From Allobaculum mucilyticum (GTDB taxonomy: Bacteria > Bacillota_I > Bacilli_A > Erysipelotrichales > Erysipelotrichaceae), in NCBI RefSeq assembly GCF_022701195.1, contig NZ_CP078089.1, positions 310,001-374,000 of the forward strand: DNA of 64,000 bases, given 5' to 3'. The translations under genes were made by a program, and so were the position numbers. The notes under the pieces were generated by a model. The model saw nothing but the letters and a program-made list of their open reading frames with translations. It did no database searches and was not told the DNA's origin. Below, piece by piece: positions 8,635 through 17,144 of the stretch (the stretch's first letter is position 1; every line of letters begins with the position of its first letter).

Positions 8635-10284
8635 CAATGTCATTAAGTTAAGATTTCTCAGACCACATCAGCGTTAAGCAGTGATGTGGTCTTTTTTCTA
8701 CTCTTCAAGTCAAATCTCGAATGATTCGAGTTTTTTCACTTTTTTCTAAAAATCTATTGACAAATTTCTGCCGCCGCGCGGCTGCTTCGCAGCCGATGGG
8801 GAGAACTTAAAGGAGTTTTCCCTATGACTGCTATCGCCAAAGAATGTTCTTTCTTCAGAAACACCTTCCTCAATATCATCAGCTCAGAAACGGCGAACCC
8901 TGCCAATTTTACTTCTCAGTCCGCCTTCACCCGTAAGCGGCAGATTGACCTGCATGAGCTTGTCCTTCTTCCGTTTCAGCTGACAGAGGAATCCCTCGCT
9001 GCTTCCTTTCCCTGGATCCTGTTTAAGGGCGGATCATCTGTTTCAGCCTCTGCTGTGTCTCAGGCCCGTTCCAAAATCAACTCTTCACTTTATAAAAACG
9101 TCTTCAATCGGTTTAACAAGGCAACTTCCAGCTCTGATGTTAAAACCTTCAAGGGTTATCGCCTCCTCGCTGTAGATGGAAGCGAGATTCAAGTTCTTCC
9201 TGAACAGGACAATGACATCACCTATGGCGCTTCTAAAAAAGGCAAGAAGAGGCACTTTGTTCATTTGAATGCCGAATTCGACGCCCTCAACTCCGTCTTT
9301 ACTGACGCGCTGCTTCAACCCGGCTCTGAGAAGAATGAAGATTCAGCTCTTCTTGAACTCGCTCAGCGTTCTTCATTTCAGAAAGCCATCTTCATCGCTG
9401 ATCGGGGATACGAAGCTCTTATGTCTTTCTATCGCCTGCAGAAGGAACATGTCCCTTTTGTCATACGTATCAAAGACGAGACATCATCTACAAGCATTCT
9501 CAAGTACTATAAGACTCCCGAGTCAGAAGAGTATGACATTCCTTTCAATGTGATTCTGACCAGTAAAAACAACAGGCATGTCAAAGACCATTGGGATGTC
9601 TATAAGTACATCTCTTCGTACAGGAAGCAGCCTGAATTTGACGGTCAAACGACTGAACTCCCTTTAAATATCAGGGTTGTGAGGTTCAAAGCTGCCTGCG
9701 AAGGGAATGAATCATTCATTACCGTCTGCACCAATCTGTCGGAAGCTGAGTTTGGGACCGAGGACATCAAGCAGATCTACCGTCTGCGCTGGCAGGTTGA
9801 AGTCGGCTTCAGGGGACTGAAACGAAACACCGATCTTGAATGGACTCATTCAAGGAAGCTTGATCTGGTCCAGGCAGAGATCTATGCCAAAATGACTCTC
9901 TACAATCTTTGTTCCCGTTTGCGCAACAAGGTAGAAAGATCTCGTCAGCACCAGAAGCGCATCGCTCAGGCCAAAAAGCACAAGCAGAAGGCAGATTTCG
10001 GATTCATCATCAAAACGATTCAACAGTGGCTGTTCAAAAAAGCCAGAATCAGCTTGAGTACACTGGAAGATCTTCTTCTGGCCAGGATATCTCCGATCAG
10101 AGAAGGAAGAGCTGATACCAGAAAGAAGAAGTGACAGATTTGAAAACCGAAAAGTCATCAGGATGATTTTTTCAACAGGTAGAAAATCATCCTTTTCGTC
10201 ATGCCTGAGACGCAAAATATAAGAAATGACAACGCTCATGAACAGGGTATACGATTTTTATCCCTCCTTAACTTAATGACATTG
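8635..10284 (+). mobile_element. IS4-family insertion sequence, copy 1 (complete)
   Basis: 1650-bp element bounded by perfect 18-bp inverted repeats CAATGTCATTAAGTTAAG / CTTAACTTAATGACATTG. Copy 2 (26029) has the same length and, where compared, the same sequence; copies 3 and 4 share its ends. A terminator hairpin (8660-8697) at the left end shields the transposase from outside transcription and another (about 10159-10195) follows the gene. Flanking 10-mers (cttttatttt left, attctatcac right) differ, so there is no target duplication. The junction therefore reflects later recombination or deletion. Confidence 0.93.
8824..10134 (+). CDS. IS4-family DDE transposase (copy 1)
   Basis: 436-residue cut-and-paste transposase. 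The catalytic triad is visible: first Asp in LLAVDGSEIQ (about residue 119), second Asp in FIADRGYEAL, and Glu in the family signature Y-x2-R-x3-E-x6-K (YRLRWQVEVGFRGLK). A basic tail ends in KKK. The start is set by AAAGGAG 8 nt before the ATG at 8824. The same protein is encoded by copy 2, so both are probably functional and recently spread. Confidence 0.95.
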   Translation: MTAIAKECSFFRNTFLNIISSETANPANFTSQSAFTRKRQIDLHELVLLPFQLTEESLAASFPWILFKGGSSVSASAVSQARSKINSSLYKNVFNRFNKATSSSDVKTFKGYRLLAVDGSEIQVLPEQDNDITYGASKKGKKRHFVHLNAEFDALNSVFTDALLQPGSEKNEDSALLELAQRSSFQKAIFIADRGYEALMSFYRLQKEHVPFVIRIKDETSSTSILKYYKTPESEEYDIPFNVILTSKNNRHVKDHWDVYKYISSYRKQPEFDGQTTELPLNIRVVRFKAACEGNESFITVCTNLSEAEFGTEDIKQIYRLRWQVEVGFRGLKRNTDLEWTHSRKLDLVQAEIYAKMTLYNLCSRLRNKVERSRQHQKRIAQAKKHKQKADFGFIIKTIQQWLFKKARISLSTLEDLLLARISPIREGRADTRKKK

Positions 10285-10895
10285 ATTCTATCACCGAAGA
10301 AAAAGCTGATAGCTATTCAGTTTCACTAACAGAAAATTCCATCGTCGAGTCGATCGAAGTTAATGTCAACGGAGATACAATTTTCGTCAATCGTGAAACA
10401 TTCGAAAACAATAATGTACTCCTGACTATTACAGAAGATGGAGTAACCCAGACATTCAACCAAACTGGTTCTTATGAACTTCTCCTTCAAGCAGTAAAAG
10501 GAGAGCTAAGAGCGAATGATGGACGCTTCTATGGACGGGTAGCAGGGTATAACTACAGGTATATGAAGGCTGTCTCTTCAACCGATTACCTCACTCCGCA
10601 AAACAACACATATTCAACTATCCTAGTTGCGGTTTCTGGTACGCTTGGATATCTAGGTTTACCTGGTTCAACAATCACTGGCATAGCCTCTATGATCTTC
10701 GCAGCAAATGCTGCACCTGTAGAGACGAAAATTGTCACAACGCGACATTGGTATGAGATGACGGAGAAATCTTCGGGTGGATTCATCGGTTATCATTGTG
10801 AGTATGTGGTAGGTACTTATGTTCGTAATTCTTCTGGTGGATGGACGTATCTTGGTTCGCAGACTGGGGAATTCGATAGTTTTGATGTATATTAA
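10285..10895 (+). pseudogene. 5'-truncated secreted/bacteriocin-like gene cut by IS4 copy 1
   Basis: The reading frame of the 3' part runs without a stop from the IS end to TAA at 10893-10895, about 200 residues, and its own start has been lost. The protein has an acidic N-terminal part (SVSLTENSIVESIEVNVNG), then a Gly/Ala-rich hydrophobic segment GTLGYLGLPGSTITGIASMI, then an aromatic, Ser/Gly-rich C-terminus. This layout, with a small multi-membrane protein following at once, recalls large secreted bacteriocins with an immunity partner (for example the geobacillin 26 type). That is a loose resemblance only. The region is more AT-rich than its surroundings, suggesting transfer. Confidence 0.6.
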
Positions 10896-10911
10896 CATCA
10901 TCATAACGATT

Positions 10912-11223
10912 ATGTCGAACAAAAAGATTAAACAAAATTTTGTCTCTCTACTCATCTTAGCGACTGGTTTCCTGCTTCTTGCCAATGGATTTCCAAATAG
11001 TGGGATCGCTATAATCTTAACAGCCCTGACGTTAGCTTTATCTGTATGTGTAAAATCAACTAACAAATGGGGGTTGTGTTTGATTGTTGCTGCAGTTGTC
11101 GGAATAGCGATAGCTCTTTTGTATTTTTTAAGTCACCATGACTGGATCAGCTCCTTAGTGTGCATTATACCAGCGGCTATATTGTCGGATATTATAGTGA
11201 AATCTTTCCGAAAGCTTAAATAA
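10912..11223 (+). CDS. Small four-helix membrane protein, possible immunity protein
   Basis: 103-residue protein starting MSNKKIKQNF, with four predicted membrane segments (around FVSLLILATGFLLLANGF, GIAIILTALTLALSVCV, LCLIVAAVVGIAIALLYFL and LVCIIPAAILSDIIV) and a basic C-terminus SFRKLK. It starts 16 nt after the truncated gene at 10895; an in-frame ATG at 10885 would overlap that gene's end. It has lost its upstream promoter region to the IS insertion and may now be silent or read from the element. The immunity role is inferred from position and size alone. Confidence 0.6.
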   Translation: MSNKKIKQNFVSLLILATGFLLLANGFPNSGIAIILTALTLALSVCVKSTNKWGLCLIVAAVVGIAIALLYFLSHHDWISSLVCIIPAAILSDIIVKSFRKLK

Positions 11224-11286
11224 TGCAGATACCTACAAACAATTGAGCCCTGATGTATTTGGACATCGCTTAGAGCGCTCACAGTA

Positions 11287-11341
11287 AAATAAGCCCATCA
11301 GGCAGACAGGATCAATTCCTGCCATACCTGATGGGCTTTCA
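11287..11341. terminator. Bidirectional terminator between converging genes
   Basis: 12-bp stem AAGCCCATCAGG/CCTGATGGGCTT (11291-11302 with 11327-11338), placed between the plus-strand membrane protein and the minus-strand endolysin remnant. Confidence 0.7.
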
Positions 11342-11347
11342 TATTGT

Positions 11348-11668
11348 CTAGTGAAATGTTCCCCAGGGCTCAAAGTTTCTTCCAGCAGAATTTGCTTTGC
11401 CGCAAGCCATCCAGCGTCTGGTGTGAGTTGTTGCAGAGATCCAGGAGATCCAGACATAACCTTCACGGATGACATAGCCATCATAATTGACACTCATGCC
11501 TTTGTTGTAGGTCAGCCCGGTATCCTTGCCGGCAACAGAAGGTGCTTCTCTAATCTTGATTGCATCAACAGTAACCCTTGCTGGTGTCAACTGAAAAATT
11601 GCAGTTTGATCAATTGAAAAGTTGCAGCTGGCATCTCCGGTCAGCAGGACAAAATACGCCAACCTCAA
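11348..11668 (-). pseudogene. Prophage endolysin remnant, C-terminal SH3b cell-wall-binding domain
   Basis: The last ~75 codons read VTVDAIKIREAPSVAGKDTG, NYDGYVIREGYVWISWIS, THTRRWMACG and GRNFEPWGTFH, the pattern of the bacterial SH3-type wall-binding domain at the C-terminus of phage lysins. The catalytic domain is missing. The upstream 30 residues of the open frame (from 11668) have no family resemblance and probably belong to the junction. Its terminator (11287-11341) survives. It is the distal end of the decayed prophage whose head genes lie at 13567-16844. Confidence 0.7.
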
Positions 11669-11693
11669 GTGTTCTGTGAACGAAACAGATGTA

Positions 11694-11820
11694 GGGCCTC
11701 CCCCTGCCGGTTATCTGTAATCCTGCAGAGGTTCTCGGTCAGGTCAAGGGTTTAAGCGAAGCGGCCCTTGACCTGGGCGAGGTTCTCTGCGATCTTTCTT
11801 GATCCGGCAGGGGGAGGCCC
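11694..11820. repeat. 127-bp nested inverted repeat (large hairpin)
   Basis: Perfect 17-bp outer arms GGGCCTCCCCCTGCCGG (11694-11710) and its complement (11804-11820). Inside are 6-bp arms GCAGAG/CTCTGC (11725-11730, 11785-11790) and 10-bp arms AGGTCAAGGG/CCCTTGACCT (11741-11750, 11765-11774). It sits between the truncated endolysin and the truncated methylase, so it may be the scar of a mobile element. Its nested layout with a CCCCCTGC block resembles the hairpin behind the IS256 transposases at 34206 and 61800. Confidence 0.8.
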
Positions 11821-11858
11821 GGCTTTTGTACTTAACCTTGCCAGCTGCCTTATTGCTG

Positions 11859-12839
11859 TCAGTCAAGTATAAAAGGAGGGTTTCCCAGCACGATGTCCCA
11901 CTTTTTTTTGGCCATATCTATTCCTTCTTTCCTTTCAATCTCTTTGTATCGAATCGTTTTTTTCGCTCTCCACTTTCGTACTTTACAAAGTGGAGCTTTT
12001 TCTTCTGGTTTGTCTTCAATATCGAAAAGGGTCATCTGCTCAAAGACTGGCTGCGGAACACCCAATGGGACAGTTCCGTTCAATCCGTCCATTTGCCAGA
12101 AATTCCAAGTGATGATGTTTGTGATGGCAGTAAGAAGATCTTTATCGGCTTCTTTGTTCCAAACGCTTTGGTAGTAATCAACAAAGGTCATGAGCAAGTT
12201 GATGCGGCCAATGAGTAAATTGTCGCCCTGGTACTCATAGCCGTACACACTTTCATAGGCACGCTTCGCCCACTTGATCCAGTCTTCTTCATTGTCTGTG
12301 TTCTCCGTAACAACCCGCAGCTTTCGATCAAGAATCCCGATTCGTTCTTCAACAGGAATGATCTGTCCGGTTGAAGAGTTGTATCGGGATACAATGAATG
12401 GTGCTTCGCCACAGGTGATTTCAAGAACTGATCGGTCAACGTAGTCTTTCCACTTCTTACCTTTGAAATCGATCATTTCGGTTTTTGTCTCCCAGGTTTG
12501 ATCTTTTTCAATATTGAATACGTCAGGACTTCCGAACCATTCTTCATCGAGGTGGTTAACCATTTTGTTGACAATCCAGGACGGGGTGAAGACTTCTGCT
12601 TTGGATTTGGTTCGCTGCTGCTGAGTTTCGAGTGCTTTAAATGCTCTTGGCTGAATGAGGACAGGATTGATTCCAGCTAGTGCACCAGGAGTGATTTCAA
12701 AACGATCACAGTACTTGTCTCCGTACTCACTGTAACCATCCGTAGCCCATATGATCCGCTTGCCTGTTGTCTTATCGATCAACAGCTTTTCAAGGATTAT
12801 TTCGAGAGGGTATTTTCGAAACTCAATGATTCCTTCCAT
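11859..12839 (-). pseudogene. 3'-truncated N6-adenine DNA methyltransferase / restriction-modification protein
   Basis: About 326 residues. It has the EVFTPSWIVNKMVNHLDEEWFG opening, SAM-binding motif I VLEITCGEAPF and, at its very end, the catalytic motif IV NPPF (WDIVLGNPPF). Only ILD and a stop follow, so the target-recognition half is gone. The break is adjacent to the large hairpin at 11694-11820. The family is the Eco57I-like or type I M-subunit-like gamma methylases often carried by prophages. The ATG at 12839 fits the AAGGAGGA ribosome site better than 12848. Confidence 0.75.
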
Positions 12840-12982
12840 CAGCAGCATTTCCTCCTTCAGAATATGATTTGTAGTTAGTACCCATTATAAAGGAATTAGC
12901 GGCTATAAGTTCTTAATCCTAGAACCTATAGCCGTCCGTGTTGGCAGGGTGGTTGAGTGCTGATCGACCTTAGGAAGATGCG

Positions 12983-13525
12983 TTAGCAGCAACAATATGA
13001 AGATTGGTTTATCAGTCCCGTTGATATAAAAGATGTCCGTATTTGTTTAGCGATACCATCCTGATAACTCTTTTTGGATACGACTCCATCCGCCCGAAGG
13101 AAAGGCATTTCATTCAGCAGATCGCTCTGAATAACTTCTGCTTTTCGTCCATGAATCGACAGATTGAACTCAAGAAACGGTAAAACGCCCTCATCCATTT
13201 CGTACGCTCTGACCTCTGCTTTCGGATCGGTATGCAGAGACAGTGAGCCGGATCCGGCGCACAGATCCGCGATGTTCTTGCATGATCCTACAAGAGCGCC
13301 GAGGAGCTTAGCTAGTGATTCCGGGGTGTAGTCCTGTTTCAGGCCTTCCCGATCTGCCAGATAGTACTGATACAGCTCACGGATCCAGTCCCGATCTAAC
13401 CCGAACACTTCGATATAGCGCTGTTTCAGATCGCTACCCGCGGAGCTCAGCGCCTGCGGAAGCTGACTGATATCTTCAATTCCGATCAGTTCAAACAGTC
13501 GGGTTTTATACTCCAGAAGTTCCAT
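12983..13525 (-). pseudogene. Truncated N6 DNA methylase (motif I only)
   Basis: 180 residues starting MELLEYKTRLFELIGIEDIS behind an AAAGGAGG ribosome site. SAM-binding motif I is clear in NIADLCAGSGSLSL, and the frame then follows the methylase fold to LRADGVVS. At the point where NPPY should appear the sequence changes to KKSYQDG and a cysteine-rich end. The catalytic motif and everything after it are missing. It directly follows the small prophage gene at 13567. It is a different gene from the methylase fragment at 11859, not its other half, since both carry their own motif I. Confidence 0.7.
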
Positions 13526-13566
13526 GAAGCCCTCCTTTCGGGTAAAAGAAAAGAGCCGGTTAAGGC

Positions 13567-13716
13567 TCAACGATAGTCCTCAGGATCTGGCCATTCAGTC
13601 AGTTTTTTTGATTCTTCAATCGCTTCTTTAAGCATTTCTTCAAGCTCTTCCTTTGTCTTCGCTCCACTGGGACGAATGATATCAAGATAGAATCTTATGC
13701 TAGTTGTTCTTCGCAT
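13567..13716 (-). CDS. 49-residue prophage protein of unknown function
   Basis: Short frame starting MRRTTSIRFYLDIIRPSGAK and ending TEWPDPEDYR, with a charged helix EELEEMLKEAIEESKK in the middle. It overlaps the end of the MuF-type head gene by 22 bp, so it is probably translated by coupling. Its position directly behind a MuF protein with a C-terminal enzyme-like domain would suit a small partner or inhibitor, but nothing in the sequence proves this. Confidence 0.5.
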   Translation of the reverse strand: MRRTTSIRFYLDIIRPSGAKTKEELEEMLKEAIEESKKLTEWPDPEDYR

Positions 13717-15374
13717 GAGAGCCCCCAATCTGCCTTAAGACGTTCCATTGCCTTGTTAATGGCATTTCTTTCTTCATCTTCAGTTTTACAGTAATGGGCA
13801 GAGTTTTCAAGTGTTTTATCTATGATCGAAGGAATGACAGGAGTATCACCATGTGAATATTTAAAAACTCTTCCATCATGGGTTCCTACAATACCAAATA
13901 AATATTTTCGGCTACCTGATGCCACGAAATCAGATCCCGTCGGAAGAAGATTTGTTGGATGATTATGCATACCAATTATATTTCCTTTGTAATTTTTAAT
14001 CATTTCAATTTCTTCTGGGGACAGACTGACCCCTAGTTCATTTCGGTTTCCAACTTTTCGAATAAGGATTTCTCCGGTATCAGCATCGATAATCTGCATC
14101 ACCTCGGTATCCGTTCCAGAATATTTCGTTAGTGCTCCAGTAAAGAATTTCCGAATCGTATCGTTAACTTGGGAGTTCTCTGTTAAGTGACTAAATTTTC
14201 TTCGGTATTCCGGAGACTGTATGAATTTCTTATCTACTACGTTACTTCCCCATGGGCCTACAGTCCCTGAAAGTCCAGATTCTTTGGGCTCTCCTGGTTT
14301 CGTTTCTTCCTTCTGGGTTTTCTGTTTCTTCCACTCTTCCCACGTCAGTGCATTCGGATCGTCTTCATGCTCTTCCATGTAGTCAGACCATTCATCGAAC
14401 GCAGCTTCGTCAAAATCATCGTCTCCGTCTTCATCTCTTGCTTCGTATGGAGCGATTGAGCACCGGCAGTTGGGATGCATGGGCGGCGCGTTCGTTCCGG
14501 ACGCCAGTTTTGGCAGCGGGAAGTGTTCGCCATCAATCGCCTGACAATCGTCACAGCAGTCAGAACTGGAGATGATCTGAAATTCATCGAAGCCGCTTGC
14601 CTGCATGGAGTCCAGGGCGGCCTGCACCTGTACTCTGGCCAGTTCGGTACTCATAAGCGTCTGAGCCTGCCGGATGGATTTGCCGGTTTCCTTCCTGATC
14701 TGGCGCGCGAATGGAGCCGCTCCTTTCCCAAGAATCAGACAGTCCTGTAGCCCTTTGGTCAGGGCTTTTTTCAGTTTGTCCTGATGGGTTCCCCAGATCC
14801 GGTTTGAAAAGTTCGTTCCATGAAATGAGGCCTGGACGATCGTCTGAACATGAGCCAGATTGTTCAGAACTGTCTTGCCGAGAATGCCGGCCTGTCTGGT
14901 GTAGGTTTGCAGCGCTCTGTCTGTCAGGGCATCATGGACAACACTGCAGACTTTGCGCTGCGCATTAGCGATCCGCAGATCGATCTGGCGCTTGAGCATT
15001 TGCAGACGGGAAATCTTCATCGTCGTGTTATAGCGCTTCATTTCCTCGTCCGCCTGCTTTGAGAAGTAGCTTTTTGCCGGATCATGCGCCCATGTCCCTG
15101 ACTGCATATCCCGCTCTGCGTCTTCGCAATAGCGTTTGGCCAGACTGGAGTAGTAGCGGATGTCCGTCTGATCCAGGTACTGTTTGGCTTGCGCCATGGT
15201 CAGTCCGTTTTCATCAGCGTATTTCTGGTAGAAGATTGCAACCTGATCGTTGATCTCATCGGACATTGTCTGATAGACGTCTTCAATTTCTTTCTGCCAG
15301 TTAACGTTCTTCTTCTGACATTCTTTCTGCCAGTATGCTTCCCTCTGCTTCCAGTAATCCTTACTGGATGCCAT
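13695..15374 (-). CDS. Phage minor head protein (MuF / SPP1 gp7 family) with C-terminal JAB-like domain
   Basis: 559 residues. The N-terminal 330 form the MuF domain: a long helical part, STELARVQVQAALDS, then a zinc-ribbon-like ISSSDCCDDCQAIDGE and MHPNCRCSIAPYE. An acidic linker (about residues 330-390) joins a C-terminal domain with LIRKVGNRNELGVSLSPEEI and GMHNHPTNLLPTGSDF. HNHP-x-D is the metal-binding core of the JAB/RadC-like fold, one residue shorter than the canonical HxHx7Sx2D. MuF proteins are injected or packaged head proteins, and some carry toxin domains. The ATG at 15374 overlaps the portal gene by 14 bp and is preferred to the frame's far upstream start. Confidence 0.85.
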   Translation of the reverse strand: MASSKDYWKQREAYWQKECQKKNVNWQKEIEDVYQTMSDEINDQVAIFYQKYADENGLTMAQAKQYLDQTDIRYYSSLAKRYCEDAERDMQSGTWAHDPAKSYFSKQADEEMKRYNTTMKISRLQMLKRQIDLRIANAQRKVCSVVHDALTDRALQTYTRQAGILGKTVLNNLAHVQTIVQASFHGTNFSNRIWGTHQDKLKKALTKGLQDCLILGKGAAPFARQIRKETGKSIRQAQTLMSTELARVQVQAALDSMQASGFDEFQIISSSDCCDDCQAIDGEHFPLPKLASGTNAPPMHPNCRCSIAPYEARDEDGDDDFDEAAFDEWSDYMEEHEDDPNALTWEEWKKQKTQKEETKPGEPKESGLSGTVGPWGSNVVDKKFIQSPEYRRKFSHLTENSQVNDTIRKFFTGALTKYSGTDTEVMQIIDADTGEILIRKVGNRNELGVSLSPEEIEMIKNYKGNIIGMHNHPTNLLPTGSDFVASGSRKYLFGIVGTHDGRVFKYSHGDTPVIPSIIDKTLENSAHYCKTEDEERNAINKAMERLKADWGLSCEEQLA

Positions 15375-16740
15375 AGTCTGCCTCCGGCTCTTCGAGATCC
15401 TGACTGCTCGGATCCGGATGACTGTCAAAGTCTAACAACGGTTCAGGCTCCTGTTCTTTCTCGATCTTCTCCAGTTCCGCTTTGGGATCCGAAACGATAG
15501 AAAGCAGAGAGAGCTGTGTTTCATGCGAAACGATGCCGGACAGCTGCGCGGCTGTCTGCGCTTCTTCCAGGCGGTTCTTTGGAAGGTTGCGGCTTGTTGT
15601 CACCTGCAGCTCTTTCCATGCGTCCTCGTAGCTGACGTTGGTCTTGAGTGTTGCCCAGATCTTGTATCGCTTGCGCAGGCTCTTTTCGATCTTCCGGTCA
15701 AAGCCGCTGGCCAGATTGCTCATGGCCTGCAGCTTGTAAGCAAGTGCGGTTCCGCTTGAGGCATTGCCAAAGCTTTCATCGCTGATGTTGGCCACCATGG
15801 AGATCTGATAGATCTGCCGATCCAGACGGTCCAGAAGGTTTTCCTGTGTGGAATCCGCTGTCGGCTTGGCCATGAAATCGACGGTCGTGCCCGTCGTATC
15901 GCCATAGATCGGCAGATTGATGATTCGGTTTTGACGGATCTGTTTGATCTCTTCCTCGTCGATATCCACGCCGATCAGCTTCATGTAAGCTTCGGCGAAG
16001 GCATCAACGTCGTTGGCTTTCTCACCGATTGCCCGGTTATAGGCTTCGATCAGGCCTGTAACATTTTCGTACAGGCCAAGCCGCTGTCGGTTCATCAGAT
16101 ATTCGACGACCGGAATCAGGCCGTATGGATTGTCGAAGGTTTCGGTAAAGTTCCCTTTGTCGAAGCGAATGATCTGGTCTCTGGTCAGTACTTCGCCAAA
16201 AAGTTCACCCTGGCGGCCTTCAATCTCATGAACGGCATAGCGAACCGCAAACAAGGCTCTGTTTCGGACCGTGTCGTCGTAAACAATAAAGAGCTCCTTC
16301 GGCGTGCAGACTGTCATTCTGGTTTTCGCTTCTTCGTCCTGGTAAAGGTACTCAAAAGCGTGTCCGTAAATGCAGACGTCCTGAAAGAGCTCGTATTCAT
16401 GATCAGAGAGTTCGTTTTCGTTCTGGAAGTCGCGCATGGCCACATCCACTGCTTCATCGGGATGGCTTTCCTTGATCGGAATGCCGTAGGCGTATCCCAG
16501 AAAGGTCTCTGTGATGTAGCGCGGGTAGTTGATCGCCAGGCGGTTGTCCGGCTTCCAGTCTGGTTTGTCGGGTGCCTGGTAGATACTGTGGAATCCCTTG
16601 TACATTTCTTCCAGGTACTTATAGCGCTGCATCCGGGTTGCGTGTTTGTCAATAAACCGCTTGACCAGCGCATAATCGAGATTCACATCTGCTTCACAGA
16701 TCAGAGGTTCCGGAAGCTGATAGGGCCGTTTGAAACTCAT
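15361..16740 (-). CDS. Phage portal protein (SPP1 gp6-like)
   Basis: 459-residue portal subunit that would form the dodecameric DNA gate at one capsid vertex. Family features include the N-terminal WKPDNRLAINYPRYITETFLGYAYG, the GLIPVVEYLMNRQRLGLYENV stretch and SGTALAYKLQAMSNLASGFD, the conserved helix near the C-terminus. It starts immediately after the terminase stop and overlaps the MuF gene, the usual terminase-portal-MuF order. It is intact, but the capsid and tail genes that should follow are missing. Confidence 0.92.
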   Translation of the reverse strand: MSFKRPYQLPEPLICEADVNLDYALVKRFIDKHATRMQRYKYLEEMYKGFHSIYQAPDKPDWKPDNRLAINYPRYITETFLGYAYGIPIKESHPDEAVDVAMRDFQNENELSDHEYELFQDVCIYGHAFEYLYQDEEAKTRMTVCTPKELFIVYDDTVRNRALFAVRYAVHEIEGRQGELFGEVLTRDQIIRFDKGNFTETFDNPYGLIPVVEYLMNRQRLGLYENVTGLIEAYNRAIGEKANDVDAFAEAYMKLIGVDIDEEEIKQIRQNRIINLPIYGDTTGTTVDFMAKPTADSTQENLLDRLDRQIYQISMVANISDESFGNASSGTALAYKLQAMSNLASGFDRKIEKSLRKRYKIWATLKTNVSYEDAWKELQVTTSRNLPKNRLEEAQTAAQLSGIVSHETQLSLLSIVSDPKAELEKIEKEQEPEPLLDFDSHPDPSSQDLEEPEADYGIQ

Positions 16741-16844
16741 TTAGAATCCTCCTTTGATCGAGCGAACCTTCACAGATCCGCGCTGTATGGGCTCCATGGC
16801 ATAGCGCATGGCGTCCATCAAATGGTTGAAATCATCGAACGGCT
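16741..16844 (-). pseudogene. Terminase large subunit, last 33 codons only
   Basis: The frame upstream of the portal gene reads PFDDFNHLMDAMRYAMEP and ends IKGGF-stop at 16741, matching the C-terminal D-NH-MDAxRYA signature of phage TerL nuclease domains. The gene is cut at the left inverted repeat of the IS66 element. Its other part is not on the far side of that element, so it was deleted rather than simply interrupted. Confidence 0.8.
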
Positions 16845-17144
16845 GTAAGCGTCAAACCGAGCACTTCTAGGAACATTTGAGGTAACCGGCTACCATCGAA
16901 GGCAGAACGGTTCTATCTTCTTCATGCAAAAGCGGCTGGATCCGTTAACTGATTTCCACATCAGTCTTCAGATCCAGCCGCTTTGTTTGATTTTGCGCTC
17001 ATTATTTGAGCCAGAACGGAGATTTGATCAGAGTAACGCTGTTCCCTGGTTCACCGAATCAGATAAAAAACCAGACCAAAACGTCGTGTTCGTTTTGATC
17101 TGGTCTGATCATTTCTTCAGGCAACAGAAAAATCCCTGAACAGC

